Shown in pieces: positions 25,907-33,896 of a stretch of 64,000 bases of DNA (the stretch's first letter is position 1; the number at the start of each line of letters is the position of its first letter). The notes beneath the pieces were generated by a model. The model searched no databases and was not told the origin of the DNA. It worked only from the letters and a program-made list of their open reading frames with translations. Made by a program: the position numbers and the translations under genes. The stretch is from Paenibacillus harenae (GTDB taxonomy: Bacteria > Bacillota > Bacilli > Paenibacillales > Paenibacillaceae). The stretch covers positions 186,001 to 250,000 of the forward strand of contig NZ_JAUSST010000008.1 of the NCBI RefSeq assembly GCF_030812415.1, read 5' to 3'.

Positions 25907-25999
25907 TAAGCATGAAAATACATTCAGAAGATGAATGTTTTGCGTGTCTAGTGTCGGAACGTGCTGCTGAATCGATTAAGGGCATAGAGGTGGGGTTGC

Positions 26000-26863
26000 G
26001 TGAAATATTTGACAAAAGCATGGTACGATCTATGCCAGCGGACAGGACTTTATTTTGGCATGAGAGCGCATAAGGGAGCGTATGTACGTGACGAAGCACT
26101 CTATTTGCGGCTCTATAAAAGAAAGGAAAGAGAATTTGTTAAAATGCAGCGCGAGGTTTACGATGTTGATCCTCGGTTTATGCTGGAACAGGACGGTAAG
26201 TATTATGTGCCTCTCGATAATTGGATAAAGGGGGAAAAGATCAGCGAAGAAGATACTTTGGTTTACCATATGTCATCCGAACAAATTTCCCATATACAGC
26301 AATTGATTGCGACTTATGATGCCCGGTCTCCTTTTGACGAGGTGAAGTGTAAGGAAGACTTCAGCATCAATCACGGGCATCGATGTAAGGAAGCGGCTCA
26401 TCAACTGCCGGACGAGTTGTCTTCCCGCATTGCGGATATGCGGGTATTTTCACTAGGCTATTGTACGAAAGAAGTATTGCACGAGTTGAAGCAACTGAGC
26501 AAAGAAAATGAAAAGCGCATGATGCTACTCGTAGATGAATATAGGCAGGCACAACAAGCGGAGAACATTCCAGAACATATTCGCAACCATTTCCGTTTTC
26601 ACGATTGCAGAGTAATGGAACTGACCTCCGGCAAGCAGATTATCATGCGAATGGACACAGAGGGCGGGTTCACTAATTTCAATAAGATCACTTTTGATAA
26701 AGTTGAAATCATCAGGCATGACGAGCATATTGTGGGCAGTCACTGGATATATGAAGAACTGTATTGCATGGATGACGGCTATGAAGCCCATATCCTGTTT
26801 TCAGGCACGGGAATGCCTGAACTCATTATTCGTTGCGCGGACATTATTATAGAACATGAATGA
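26000..26863 (+). CDS. DUF4085 family protein
   Basis: 287 residues from a GTG behind AGAGGTGGGG. The opening MKYLTKAWYDLCQ and the alternating charged and aromatic pattern match DUF4085 proteins of Bacilli as I remember them. No signal peptide, membrane segment or catalytic motif is evident. A beta-rich C-terminal part (IIMRMDTEGGFTNFNKITFD, HWIYEELY) could be a binding domain. No biochemical function is known. Its promoter region carries a repeat shared with the MDR gene. Confidence 0.75.
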   Translation: MKYLTKAWYDLCQRTGLYFGMRAHKGAYVRDEALYLRLYKRKEREFVKMQREVYDVDPRFMLEQDGKYYVPLDNWIKGEKISEEDTLVYHMSSEQISHIQQLIATYDARSPFDEVKCKEDFSINHGHRCKEAAHQLPDELSSRIADMRVFSLGYCTKEVLHELKQLSKENEKRMMLLVDEYRQAQQAENIPEHIRNHFRFHDCRVMELTSGKQIIMRMDTEGGFTNFNKITFDKVEIIRHDEHIVGSHWIYEELYCMDDGYEAHILFSGTGMPELIIRCADIIIEHE

Positions 26864-26929
26864 AGAAAACATTTGCTGAACGTGCTTGCGAATAAGTTGG
26901 GAATAGCTGGCTCCGCAACGGTAAATGAA

Positions 26930-27145
26930 ATGACATCGATCATGTACATTTTTGCAGGCAACAATGGAAGTGGAAAAAGTACCATTCGCAACCTCATTGT
27001 CGATCGTCTCGGGATAAGTGTAAACATCGATCCCGATGCACTCGCTCGAGGGATTGATTCGGTTCATCCAGAGAGTCGAAAAGTATCTGCCAGGAAACAG
27101 CCTGATAAGAAGGGCTTTGAAAGTTATATATGAATTGTGTTTTAT
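26930..27145 (+). pseudogene. Frameshifted and truncated zeta-toxin/P-loop kinase-like gene
   Basis: From the ATG at 26930 (or 26942) the frame reads YIFAGNNGSGKSTIRNLIVD, with a Walker A GNNGSGKST typical of zeta-toxin/UDP-GlcNAc-kinase-like proteins, then NIDPDALARGID and ESRKVSA. At about 27091 the match shifts to the +1 frame, which continues GNSLIRRALKVIYEL. One extra C in TCTGCCAGGAAACAG explains this. The family's remaining ~100 residues are absent, as a terminator hairpin follows at once. Both a frameshift and a 3' deletion are therefore present. Confidence 0.72.
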
Positions 27146-27182
27146 AATCCCTCAAACGGATAAGTTTGAGGGATTTTTATTT
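27146..27182 (+). terminator. Strong intrinsic terminator
   Basis: AATCCCTCAAAC (27146-27157) pairs perfectly with GTTTGAGGGATT (27164-27175), loop GGATAA, followed by TTTATTTT. It ends the transcript of the DUF4085 and zeta-like remnant genes. Confidence 0.85.
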
Positions 27183-27329
27183 TGGCTGACTTTAATCGGA
27201 TAGAGAACTTTAGGATTCGTTATTTAAGTTTAATTTAAGTTATCCGCATTAGGATTAAGTCATGAAGCGATAATGCTTTCTGAATAATAAACAGATGATT
27301 GCTATTCATTATACGAGGAGTGTTCATTC

Positions 27330-28556
27330 ATGAAAACCAAGAAGATTAAAAGCATAAGCGCCATTACTTTGGCCGCATTGCTTACCGTATCTGCCGTGGG
27401 ATGCTCTCAGGCACAAGTCGGCAGCGGGGAAGCTGCCGCAACTACTCAAACAGCAAGTTCGACCGTGTCGTCAAGCACAACGTCAAGCACAACATCAAAC
27501 GCTACCTCAACAGCGGAAGCTTCCGTTCCAGACACATCGGAATTATTCAGTGATCGGGATTTAGAACAGTCGGCGGATCTTGCAACTGCAACACAAATGA
27601 ATTTGGAAAGCAATCAAGATGTGACACTGAATAAGGAAGGCGTCTATGTCTTAAGCGGCGAGGTGGAAAATGCGACGGTAGTGGTTGATGCTGCCGAGGA
27701 TGCAAAAATTCAAATCGTCCTTGACGGCGTAAGTATAACCAATGAAGATTCACCTGCCATCTATGTGAAAGCAGCGGATAAAGTATTCGTTACATCCACT
27801 GACAGTGAGAACCGCATGGAGGTTTCCGGAAGCTATGTGGCGGATGGCGATACCAATTTGGATGCGGTTATTTTCTCCAAAGCTGATCTGACCCTGAATG
27901 GAACCGGAACCTTAGCAATTTTATCGAATCAAGGCAATGGTATTTCTTCTAAGGATGATCTTAAAATTACCGGAGGCGAGTATACCATTCATTCATCGGC
28001 GGATGCTATAGAAGCCAATGACGCCATTCTAATCAATGATGGAACGATTACAATAGATTCTGATAAGGATGCCCTGCATAGCGAAAACGATGAGGATGAT
28101 TCCCTTGGGTATATCTATATTGAAGGCGGCACGTTAAATATCACCGCTGCCGATGATGCCATCCGCGGTAACAGCTTTGTTCAAATCGATGGCGGCACTA
28201 TTAACATAGAGACCAGCGAAGAAGGTATCGAGGCGACCTCCGTCAAGATTAATGACGGTCAGATCACGTTGTATGCGAAGGATGACGGGATTAACGCCTC
28301 GCAAAAAGCCGATGGTAATGTCGTTATTGAAGTCAATGGAGGAACCATTGATGTAAGTATGGGCAGTGGAGATACGGACGCCTTTGATTCAAACGGCGAC
28401 CTCTATATTAATGGAGGCACCATAACTGTTGAAGCCTCGTCAGCCTTTGATGCGGATGGTACTGCTCAATTAAATGGCGGCGAAGTTACGGTCAATGGAG
28501 AAAAAATCACTCAAATTACCCCGTCACGCGGCGGTGGTAGAGGAATGCGCCGCTAG
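27330..28556 (+). CDS. Beta-helical lipoprotein with DUF4353-type carbohydrate-binding domain
   Basis: 408 residues. Lipobox VSAVGC places the acylated cysteine at ~25; a Ser/Thr-rich linker runs to ~65. The rest is a run of short beta-helix turns with repeated G-G-T-(I/L)-(T/N)-(I/V) units (NDGTITIDSDKDALHSEN; GGTLNITAADDAIRGN; GGTINIETSEEGIEA; GGTIDVSMGSGDTDAFDSNG), as in the DUF4353 carbohydrate-binding family. The tail ends in a Gly/Arg stretch. Predicted to be displayed on the outside of the membrane. DUF4353 proteins often lie by VTC/CotH genes, none of which is seen here. GAGGAGTG precedes the ATG. Confidence 0.83.
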   Translation: MKTKKIKSISAITLAALLTVSAVGCSQAQVGSGEAAATTQTASSTVSSSTTSSTTSNATSTAEASVPDTSELFSDRDLEQSADLATATQMNLESNQDVTLNKEGVYVLSGEVENATVVVDAAEDAKIQIVLDGVSITNEDSPAIYVKAADKVFVTSTDSENRMEVSGSYVADGDTNLDAVIFSKADLTLNGTGTLAILSNQGNGISSKDDLKITGGEYTIHSSADAIEANDAILINDGTITIDSDKDALHSENDEDDSLGYIYIEGGTLNITAADDAIRGNSFVQIDGGTINIETSEEGIEATSVKINDGQITLYAKDDGINASQKADGNVVIEVNGGTIDVSMGSGDTDAFDSNGDLYINGGTITVEASSAFDADGTAQLNGGEVTVNGEKITQITPSRGGGRGMRR

Positions 28557-28913
28557 TTTAGGAGCCGAGGCAAAAAACTCCGACCCTGCTACAGCCGGCC
28601 GTATCCCCTTAACGCATAGTCATCATGCCATGAGTTGTTTGGGGGCTAGAATGCTGCGATTTCCGTTCATCCTCACCATTCCGACACCGCATAGCGAAAA
28701 GACCCCGGCGACGGGGTCTGTTTTCTATGTCCGCTTTCATTAAATATGTCAACATCCGTTGGCCATTATGCGAGCAAGGAGGGTTCGTCTATGATATTTC
28801 GAAAAGAATTAACTTACAAGAGTGTAAGGCAATTGTCATCTAGATCAATAGTATCAACCTAGCTGCTCCTCTATACTAACCATTGATAGGATTATTTTTA
28901 AGGGGGAGTTGGC
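28557..28913. other. Intergenic stretch with terminator and a 23-codon open frame
   Basis: A terminator lies at 28698. Behind a full AAGGAGGG (28776-28783), an ATG at 28791 opens a 23-codon frame ending TAG at 28862 (MIFRKELTYKSVRQL...). The ribosome site and 7-base spacing are ideal, but nothing else supports a gene. It may be a leader peptide for the downstream hydrolase or a remnant. Confidence 0.35.
28698..28726 (+). terminator. Intrinsic terminator after the DUF4353 lipoprotein gene
   Basis: AGACCCCG (28700-28707) pairs with CGGGGTCT (28712-28719) across GCGA, followed by GTTTTCT. Confidence 0.75.
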
Positions 28914-30419
28914 GTGAGGTTTTTTGAAATACTGCTATTCTTTTCAAGTGCTTGTTTGTTGGCACTCCTGTTCATTTTCAATCAACGTATCCGAAGATCA
29001 GCTTTGCTCCTGACAAGCGGAGCAGGCTCCGTTTTTTTAGCGATACATTTGTTTGTCGAAGGGTACAGGATTCAGCTTTTATTTTTATACGGATTTACGA
29101 TCCTGATGCTTATGCTTTCGCTTATTGACGTTTTCATAACGCCGAAAGTCGTTCGGACTGCCTCGCGAATCCGTAAGGTGCTGGGCCGCCTTTTTATCGT
29201 GATTGGGCTAATCGTAACGGGGTGCTTCCTCTATGTGTTTCCCGTAATCGACTTTCCGGCGCCAACCGGCGAGTTTACGGTAGGCACGCAAGTCTTTCAT
29301 TTCATCGATCCAAGTCGGGAGGAGACATTCGTCAAAACCGCGACAGGCAAGAGGGAATTGATGGTTCAGGTCTGGTATCCGGCTCAAGCTGGCACCGGCA
29401 AGTACGCTCCCTTTATTCCCGATACCCGGATTTTACGTTATATGGCCGCGGACTATGGCCTTCCCGGGTTTACGTTTCAACACCTGAAGTACGTATCCAG
29501 TCATGCTTATTCGGGGGCCGAAGTTTCTTCGGCACAGACTTCATACCCGCTGATCCTTGCGAATCCCGGCAACGGCTCTTCCAGGTTCCTCCACACGTCG
29601 CAAGCCGAAAATCTCGCGAGTCACGGATATATCGTGGCCGTGATCGACCACACCTACAATACATTTGCAACCGAGTTTCCGGACGGTCGAATCACGACCA
29701 GCACAACCGACGACTTATTCTCGCCGGACCATGATTATCGGACGGAAAGCGGAAATCGCGACAAGTTGGGAAAAGTTTTAACCGGCGATGTGGCGTTTGC
29801 GCTGGACCAATTCGAGCTCATCCAAGCGGGGCAGATTCCAAGTCATCTAAAAGGGAGGATTGATCTCGGTCATGTCGGGGTGTTCGGTCATTCCATCGGC
29901 GGAGCGACGGCCTATGACGCTTCTTACGATCCGCGAATCGCGGTTGGAATAGACTTAGATGGAGGGCTTTATCGACTGCGTGACAGAGAGGGTCTGCGAA
30001 AGCCGTTTTTGTTCATCAACTCGGAAAGCTATTTCGAAAAATTAAAAAGGGTGATGGATAACCGGGTCTACACGGATGCAGAGCTTAACCGTATGGGATC
30101 AACAAGAGAGTGGGAGGATCAAGTAACGCAAGATAAAAAGTTAGAGCTTGAACGGATGCGCGAAACGGTTGCTGCAGGGGGACAATTCCTCTATATCGAC
30201 AATACAGAGCATTTGAATTTTGCCGACGTACAGTTCATTTCTCCGATTTTCAAAATGCTGGGCATTACAGGAAAGATTGCGCCCGAAAGAGCGAGCTCCG
30301 TTATCAATGCCTATATGCTGGATTTCTTCGATATGTATCTGAAAAATCAAGGCGGAATCTTAATGAAAGGACCGGATAGCCGGTTTCCGGAGGTGAAGTT
30401 CGCAACCCCGCTACTATAA
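28914..30419 (+). CDS. Membrane-anchored alpha/beta hydrolase (PAF-acetylhydrolase-like)
   Basis: 501 residues from a GTG with AAGGGGGAG upstream. Four hydrophobic segments occupy residues ~1-115; the hydrolase domain follows. The nucleophile elbow is GHSIGG with S327 (VGVFGHSIGGATAYDAS). GKRELMVQVWYPAQ, PGNGSSRFLHTSQAENLASHGYIVAVIDH and a late histidine (NTEHLNFADV) resemble the plasma platelet-activating-factor acetylhydrolase group. Likely a membrane esterase or lipase of unknown substrate, with its active site probably outside the membrane. The gene stands alone between two terminators. Confidence 0.85.
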   Translation: MRFFEILLFFSSACLLALLFIFNQRIRRSALLLTSGAGSVFLAIHLFVEGYRIQLLFLYGFTILMLMLSLIDVFITPKVVRTASRIRKVLGRLFIVIGLIVTGCFLYVFPVIDFPAPTGEFTVGTQVFHFIDPSREETFVKTATGKRELMVQVWYPAQAGTGKYAPFIPDTRILRYMAADYGLPGFTFQHLKYVSSHAYSGAEVSSAQTSYPLILANPGNGSSRFLHTSQAENLASHGYIVAVIDHTYNTFATEFPDGRITTSTTDDLFSPDHDYRTESGNRDKLGKVLTGDVAFALDQFELIQAGQIPSHLKGRIDLGHVGVFGHSIGGATAYDASYDPRIAVGIDLDGGLYRLRDREGLRKPFLFINSESYFEKLKRVMDNRVYTDAELNRMGSTREWEDQVTQDKKLELERMRETVAAGGQFLYIDNTEHLNFADVQFISPIFKMLGITGKIAPERASSVINAYMLDFFDMYLKNQGGILMKGPDSRFPEVKFATPLL

Positions 30420-30491
30420 TTTCGGAACAGGCTACCGATTTTGATATTAATAAATAAACGATTACTCAAATCACCCAATCGCAAGGAACGA

Positions 30492-30522
30492 GGTTCAAGC
30501 CCATGCGGCTTGAGCCTTTTTA
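30492..30522 (+). terminator. Intrinsic terminator after the hydrolase gene
   Basis: GGTTCAAGCC (30492-30501) pairs perfectly with GGCTTGAGCC (30507-30516), loop CATGC, followed by TTTTTAG. Confidence 0.85.
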
Positions 30523-30571
30523 GTTTATAATGGTAAGGCCATCTTATTACATAGGAGCTGTCTGACGGAAC

Positions 30572-31735
30572 ATGATAAAAAAAGAACTTGCACATATTCG
30601 CAAACAATTTAAGTTGGATAATGATTTGCTTAACCTGTTCGAAATTCTTAACGTGTACATTATGAAAGAAAGCAACGAAATCTATCATTACGAGCGTCAG
30701 CCGTTCGCCCTGTTGGACAGAGAGAAGCAGGAGCTGTATATGAGCAATTTCAAAAAACTGCTGACGGGCGAATTGGATCAGAAGTTATTCGAGTTAAAGT
30801 TTATGGATGAAGCCGAAGACCCTTCGCAGGTGCTTCTCCATCAAGCGTTGGTGACCGGCGATTCGGAAGAATGGCATGATCTGATGATTCTGATGGTGGA
30901 GAAAATGTTGGCGGATACCAAGTATGAACGGGATACGGTGATTACTTTCGTCCGCGGACAATATTTTCGGCCGACCAAGGAAAGGAACGAAGAAGCCGAG
31001 GAGAGCGGAAAGGACGAGCTATTCGTGAATCCGTTCATTCTGTGCAGCGTGAATTCCACGGAACAACAGCGAAACACCCTCATGTTCGATTATGTCGAGA
31101 GGGAGTTCAAGTATAATGTATTCGTTGATCCGATCATCAAATTGAACGCGCCGGAGCAAGGCTTTTTCTTCCCTAGCGTGACGGACAACTATTCCGACGT
31201 GAACCGCATTATGTATTGCGCGGGGAAATCCAATGAACCGAATCCGAATTTTATCGAGCAAGTCTTGAATGCCGAGAAGTCCGTAACGGCGCAGGAAGAG
31301 AGAGCCATTTTCGAGGAAATCGTGAAGGAAGTGGCGGGAGATCAGCTCGATGCGGCAACGATAGCTCATGTGTACGAGGAAATTCACCAGATCATTGAAA
31401 CGAATGAGGAGGAAGAGCCTCCGAAGCTGGATTATAAGGATGTAGCACATCTCCTGACTGCAAGCGGCGTGGACAATGTGACGACGGAAAAGGTGGAACT
31501 TGCGTTCGAAACGGTTGTCGACGACAAAAATTATGAACTCAAAGCGAGCAGCGTCATTCCGAAGTTTACTTCGAAATCGATTAAAATCGATACGAAGGTA
31601 GCCACGATTTCGGTCAGCCCGCAAGATTTAAAGTATGTGAAACAGGTCAATTACAGAGGGAAACGCTGCATCTTGATCGAGGTCGACGAGGATGCGGTCA
31701 TTGAAGGATTTACGCTTAGTACGGAGACGCTGTAG
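30572..31735 (+). CDS. DUF4317 family protein
   Basis: 387 residues. The start MIKKELAHIRKQFKLDND and internal VTGDSEEWHDLMILMVEKML and FVDPIIKLNAPEQGFFFPS match what I know as DUF4317, a cytoplasmic Firmicute family without assigned function. A short late segment (ISVSPQDLKYVKQVNYRGKR) is also characteristic. No signal or membrane segment. The ribosome site is weak (TAGGAGCTG, 14 bases off). It is 36 bases ahead of a DUF4256 gene and may be co-transcribed with it. Confidence 0.83.
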   Translation: MIKKELAHIRKQFKLDNDLLNLFEILNVYIMKESNEIYHYERQPFALLDREKQELYMSNFKKLLTGELDQKLFELKFMDEAEDPSQVLLHQALVTGDSEEWHDLMILMVEKMLADTKYERDTVITFVRGQYFRPTKERNEEAEESGKDELFVNPFILCSVNSTEQQRNTLMFDYVEREFKYNVFVDPIIKLNAPEQGFFFPSVTDNYSDVNRIMYCAGKSNEPNPNFIEQVLNAEKSVTAQEERAIFEEIVKEVAGDQLDAATIAHVYEEIHQIIETNEEEEPPKLDYKDVAHLLTASGVDNVTTEKVELAFETVVDDKNYELKASSVIPKFTSKSIKIDTKVATISVSPQDLKYVKQVNYRGKRCILIEVDEDAVIEGFTLSTETL

Positions 31736-31771
31736 GCGGGAGCCATACCTATTAAATGAGGAGGAACTAAC

Positions 31772-32332
31772 ATGATAAAAAAGGATTTGCCACACGAACA
31801 AATGGAAGTCATACTCAAAACTTTAAAAGGCCGATTTGAAAAAAATACGAACCGCCATGAGGACCTGATATGGGCCGATGTTCAAGCAAAGCTCGAGGCT
31901 AATCTTGAAAAACTGTGGTCGCTCAATGAAATGGAAAAAACCGGCGGCGAGCCGGATGTTGTCGGTCATGACAAGAAGACGGGCGAATACATTTTTATTG
32001 ATTGTTCAGCGGAAAGTCCTAAAGGCCGCAGAAGTGTTTGTTACGACCGTGCAGCGCTGGAGTCAAGAAAAGAGCATAAACCAGCGAATAGCGCTATGGA
32101 CATGGCTGCTGACATGGGCATTGAGCTATTAACGGAAGAACAATACCGGAAGCTGCAGGAATTCGGGAATTTCGATATGAAAACATCGAGTTGGGTGATA
32201 ACGCCTGCTCCTATTAGAAAACTCGGCGGAGCCCTCTTTTGCGATCGCCGCTACGACACTGTCTTCGTGTACCACAATGGAGCAGAATCCTATTATGGTG
32301 CCAGAGGTTTTCGCGGGCTGCTAAGGGTTTGA
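31772..32332 (+). CDS. DUF4256 family protein
   Basis: 186 residues; GAGGAGGAAC precedes the ATG by 5 bases. LKGRFEKNTNRHEDLIWADV, GGEPDVVGHD, FIDCSAESPKGRRSVCYDR and the aromatic C-terminus match DUF4256, a short cytoplasmic family of unknown function. Several conserved Asp/Glu/Lys positions could hint at a nuclease-like or nucleotide-binding site, but no activity is known. Lies between DUF4317 and SF0329-like genes on the same strand. Confidence 0.83.
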   Translation: MIKKDLPHEQMEVILKTLKGRFEKNTNRHEDLIWADVQAKLEANLEKLWSLNEMEKTGGEPDVVGHDKKTGEYIFIDCSAESPKGRRSVCYDRAALESRKEHKPANSAMDMAADMGIELLTEEQYRKLQEFGNFDMKTSSWVITPAPIRKLGGALFCDRRYDTVFVYHNGAESYYGARGFRGLLRV

Positions 32333-32356
32333 ATTTTTTGAACATAGGAGAATGAC

Positions 32357-32926
32357 ATGTCCTGGAGCAAATTGAAGCAACAGCTGGAGAGCTTTCTCAG
32401 TCCTGCGTTAGTTGGAAGGGTCGAATATCTTGCATCCAGCTACCGTTACTTACCAGACAAAGCAGGACTTTGTTATCTTGCGGTGGATAAGAAGAAGGTA
32501 CTCAATATGAGCGACAAAACGACCTTGATCAGATGGTATCAGACGGAGCTGGAAATCAAGAACGATTCAGGTATCCAAATTCCGATCAACGATGAAGAAA
32601 TAGATGCGGTCAGAAAAGATACCAAGGGAGTCGTTCCGGAAGATCGTCTGCAAGTAATGGCAAGAAGCAGAAAAAGAACAGAACTTGCTAAGGAGCTTAT
32701 GTCCGCACAATCATCATTAAGCAAGTCGAATTTTGTCGTTGTAGCTAATACGTTTCTATCCACTTCTATAGAGGATAGCATAGAGAGCAAGGATATTTTA
32801 TTGAATATTCTAGCTTTGGTGGACAGGCGAGTCGGGAAAAAGCGAATGTTAAACATGACCGAAAAAATGAAGGTAAAGCATCCCATTGTGCAGTATTTTT
32901 ATGAACTGCGGCTTAGTACCTTATGA
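32357..32926 (+). CDS. SF0329-like family protein
   Basis: 189 residues, ATG with ATAGGAG upstream. MSWSKLKQQLESFLSPAL, GRVEYLASSYRYLPDKAG, and LIRWYQTELEIKND agree with the SF0329 family as I remember it; it is found in Bacilli and some enterobacteria. No known domain, signal or membrane segment. A basic middle section (RSRKRTELAKELMSAQ) could bind nucleic acid, but this is speculation. Last of three adjacent uncharacterised genes; a hairpin follows. Confidence 0.7.
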   Translation: MSWSKLKQQLESFLSPALVGRVEYLASSYRYLPDKAGLCYLAVDKKKVLNMSDKTTLIRWYQTELEIKNDSGIQIPINDEEIDAVRKDTKGVVPEDRLQVMARSRKRTELAKELMSAQSSLSKSNFVVVANTFLSTSIEDSIESKDILLNILALVDRRVGKKRMLNMTEKMKVKHPIVQYFYELRLSTL

Positions 32927-32949
32927 CCTGCAAAAAGATATCTGTAAAA

Positions 32950-32982
32950 TGAAACCCAGTGTCTTAACGATACTGGGTTTGT
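32950..32982 (+). terminator. Hairpin terminator with weak T-run
   Basis: AAACCCAGTGTC (32952-32963) pairs with GATACTGGGTTT (32969-32980) with one G-T pair, loop TTAAC. Only GTATCGTT follows, so termination may be weak or the hairpin may act from both sides. Confidence 0.6.
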
Positions 32983-33125
32983 ATCGTTCTACGCTAGATT
33001 GTATTGACTAGTCAAGAGTGTTAGTGTACTATTTAAGTAGTACACATGATTAGCCGAGAACATAGTCATATAGTTGAGCTAGCTCGTTGCAACGAGAATA
33101 CAATTAATGATAGGAGGAATAAAAA

Positions 33126-33563
33126 TTGAATTCAAGCAAAAGTAAGGAAACGAAGGAAGTCTCGTTGTCACGACTATATCTGTTAAGGGCCTTGTATCTT
33201 CTCGTTGTCGTAGGGCTTGGTATCGTACAATGGCCGGAGGTCATTGCTAAGGCTGTCGATCCGGAGAAATCATGGGAGCTAATGGACGGAGTCGTCGCCT
33301 GCATGCTGACCTCCTTCTCGCTATTATCCGTTTTGGGATTTCGGTATCCGTTGCAAATGCTGCCTTTGCTTCTGTGGGAGTTGCTGTGGAAGTTGATTTG
33401 GCTGATCGTCGTCGCTCTTCCGCTGTGGACGGCTGGTCAAATGGATGAATCAACCTGGGAAACGGCTTCATCATGCTTGCTGGTTGTCATTTTTCCTTTT
33501 ATCATTCCTTGGCGTTATGTGTTTGCAAACTATGTGAAGAAACGCAGTGAGCGTTGGCGCTGA
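33126..33563 (+). CDS. Small four-helix membrane protein
   Basis: 145 residues from a TTG with AGGAGGAAT upstream. Four hydrophobic segments are visible: ~18-38 (LLRALYLLVVVGLGIVQW), ~55-72 (GVVACMLTSFSLLSVLGF), ~76-97 (LLLWELLWKLIWLIVVALP) and ~112-130. The tail is basic (KKRSERWR), suggesting a cytoplasmic C-terminus. No family recognised with confidence; it resembles small uncharacterised integral membrane proteins of Bacilli. Stands alone, about 160 bases before the thiamine riboswitch. Confidence 0.75.
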   Translation: MNSSKSKETKEVSLSRLYLLRALYLLVVVGLGIVQWPEVIAKAVDPEKSWELMDGVVACMLTSFSLLSVLGFRYPLQMLPLLLWELLWKLIWLIVVALPLWTAGQMDESTWETASSCLLVVIFPFIIPWRYVFANYVKKRSERWR

Positions 33564-33723
33564 GGGGCGAGAGTATCCCGGCATGGGCGAAGGGAACGGT
33601 AGCATCCTTGAAGAAACTTGCCATCATACAACGGACGCCGGCTATCCGGTTCGAGGATTGCCAGAAGAGAGAATGTTGCGAAAAACCGACTTGTGAGCTA
33701 TAGTAAAGTTAATTTAATAATAG

Positions 33724-33812
33724 AGTATGGGTGCTGGATGGAGTCCGGCTGAGATAGGGAACGTTATTTCCCTGACCGTTAATCTGATCCAGGTAATGCT
33801 GGCGTAGAGAAC
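33724..33812 (+). promoter_or_regulatory. TPP riboswitch (THI element)
   Basis: The conserved blocks are in order: GGGTGC, GGCTGAGA (33746-33753), ACC, CTGATCCAGGTAATGCTGGCG (33784-33804; the usual form is CTGATCTGGATAATGCCAGCG), then TAGAGAA. The TAGGGAAC...TTCCCTGA variable arm lies between. This aptamer binds thiamine pyrophosphate; the terminator at 33824 follows directly, so the mechanism is expected to be transcription termination when TPP is abundant. It controls the whole downstream thiamine operon. Confidence 0.95.
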
Positions 33813-33823
33813 TTATCGAATCC

Positions 33824-33857
33824 AAACCATTCGTTTATTCTCGAATGGTTTTTTTCT
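33824..33857 (+). terminator. Expression-platform terminator of the TPP riboswitch
   Basis: AAACCATTCG (33824-33833) pairs perfectly with CGAATGGTTT (33842-33851), loop of eight, followed by TTTTTCTATT. The TTATCGAATCC stretch just before it can alternatively join the aptamer stem or an antiterminator. Confidence 0.9.
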
Positions 33858-33896
33858 ATTGTTCGCGCCTGCTTCCTAGCGAAGGAGAACAAAGCA

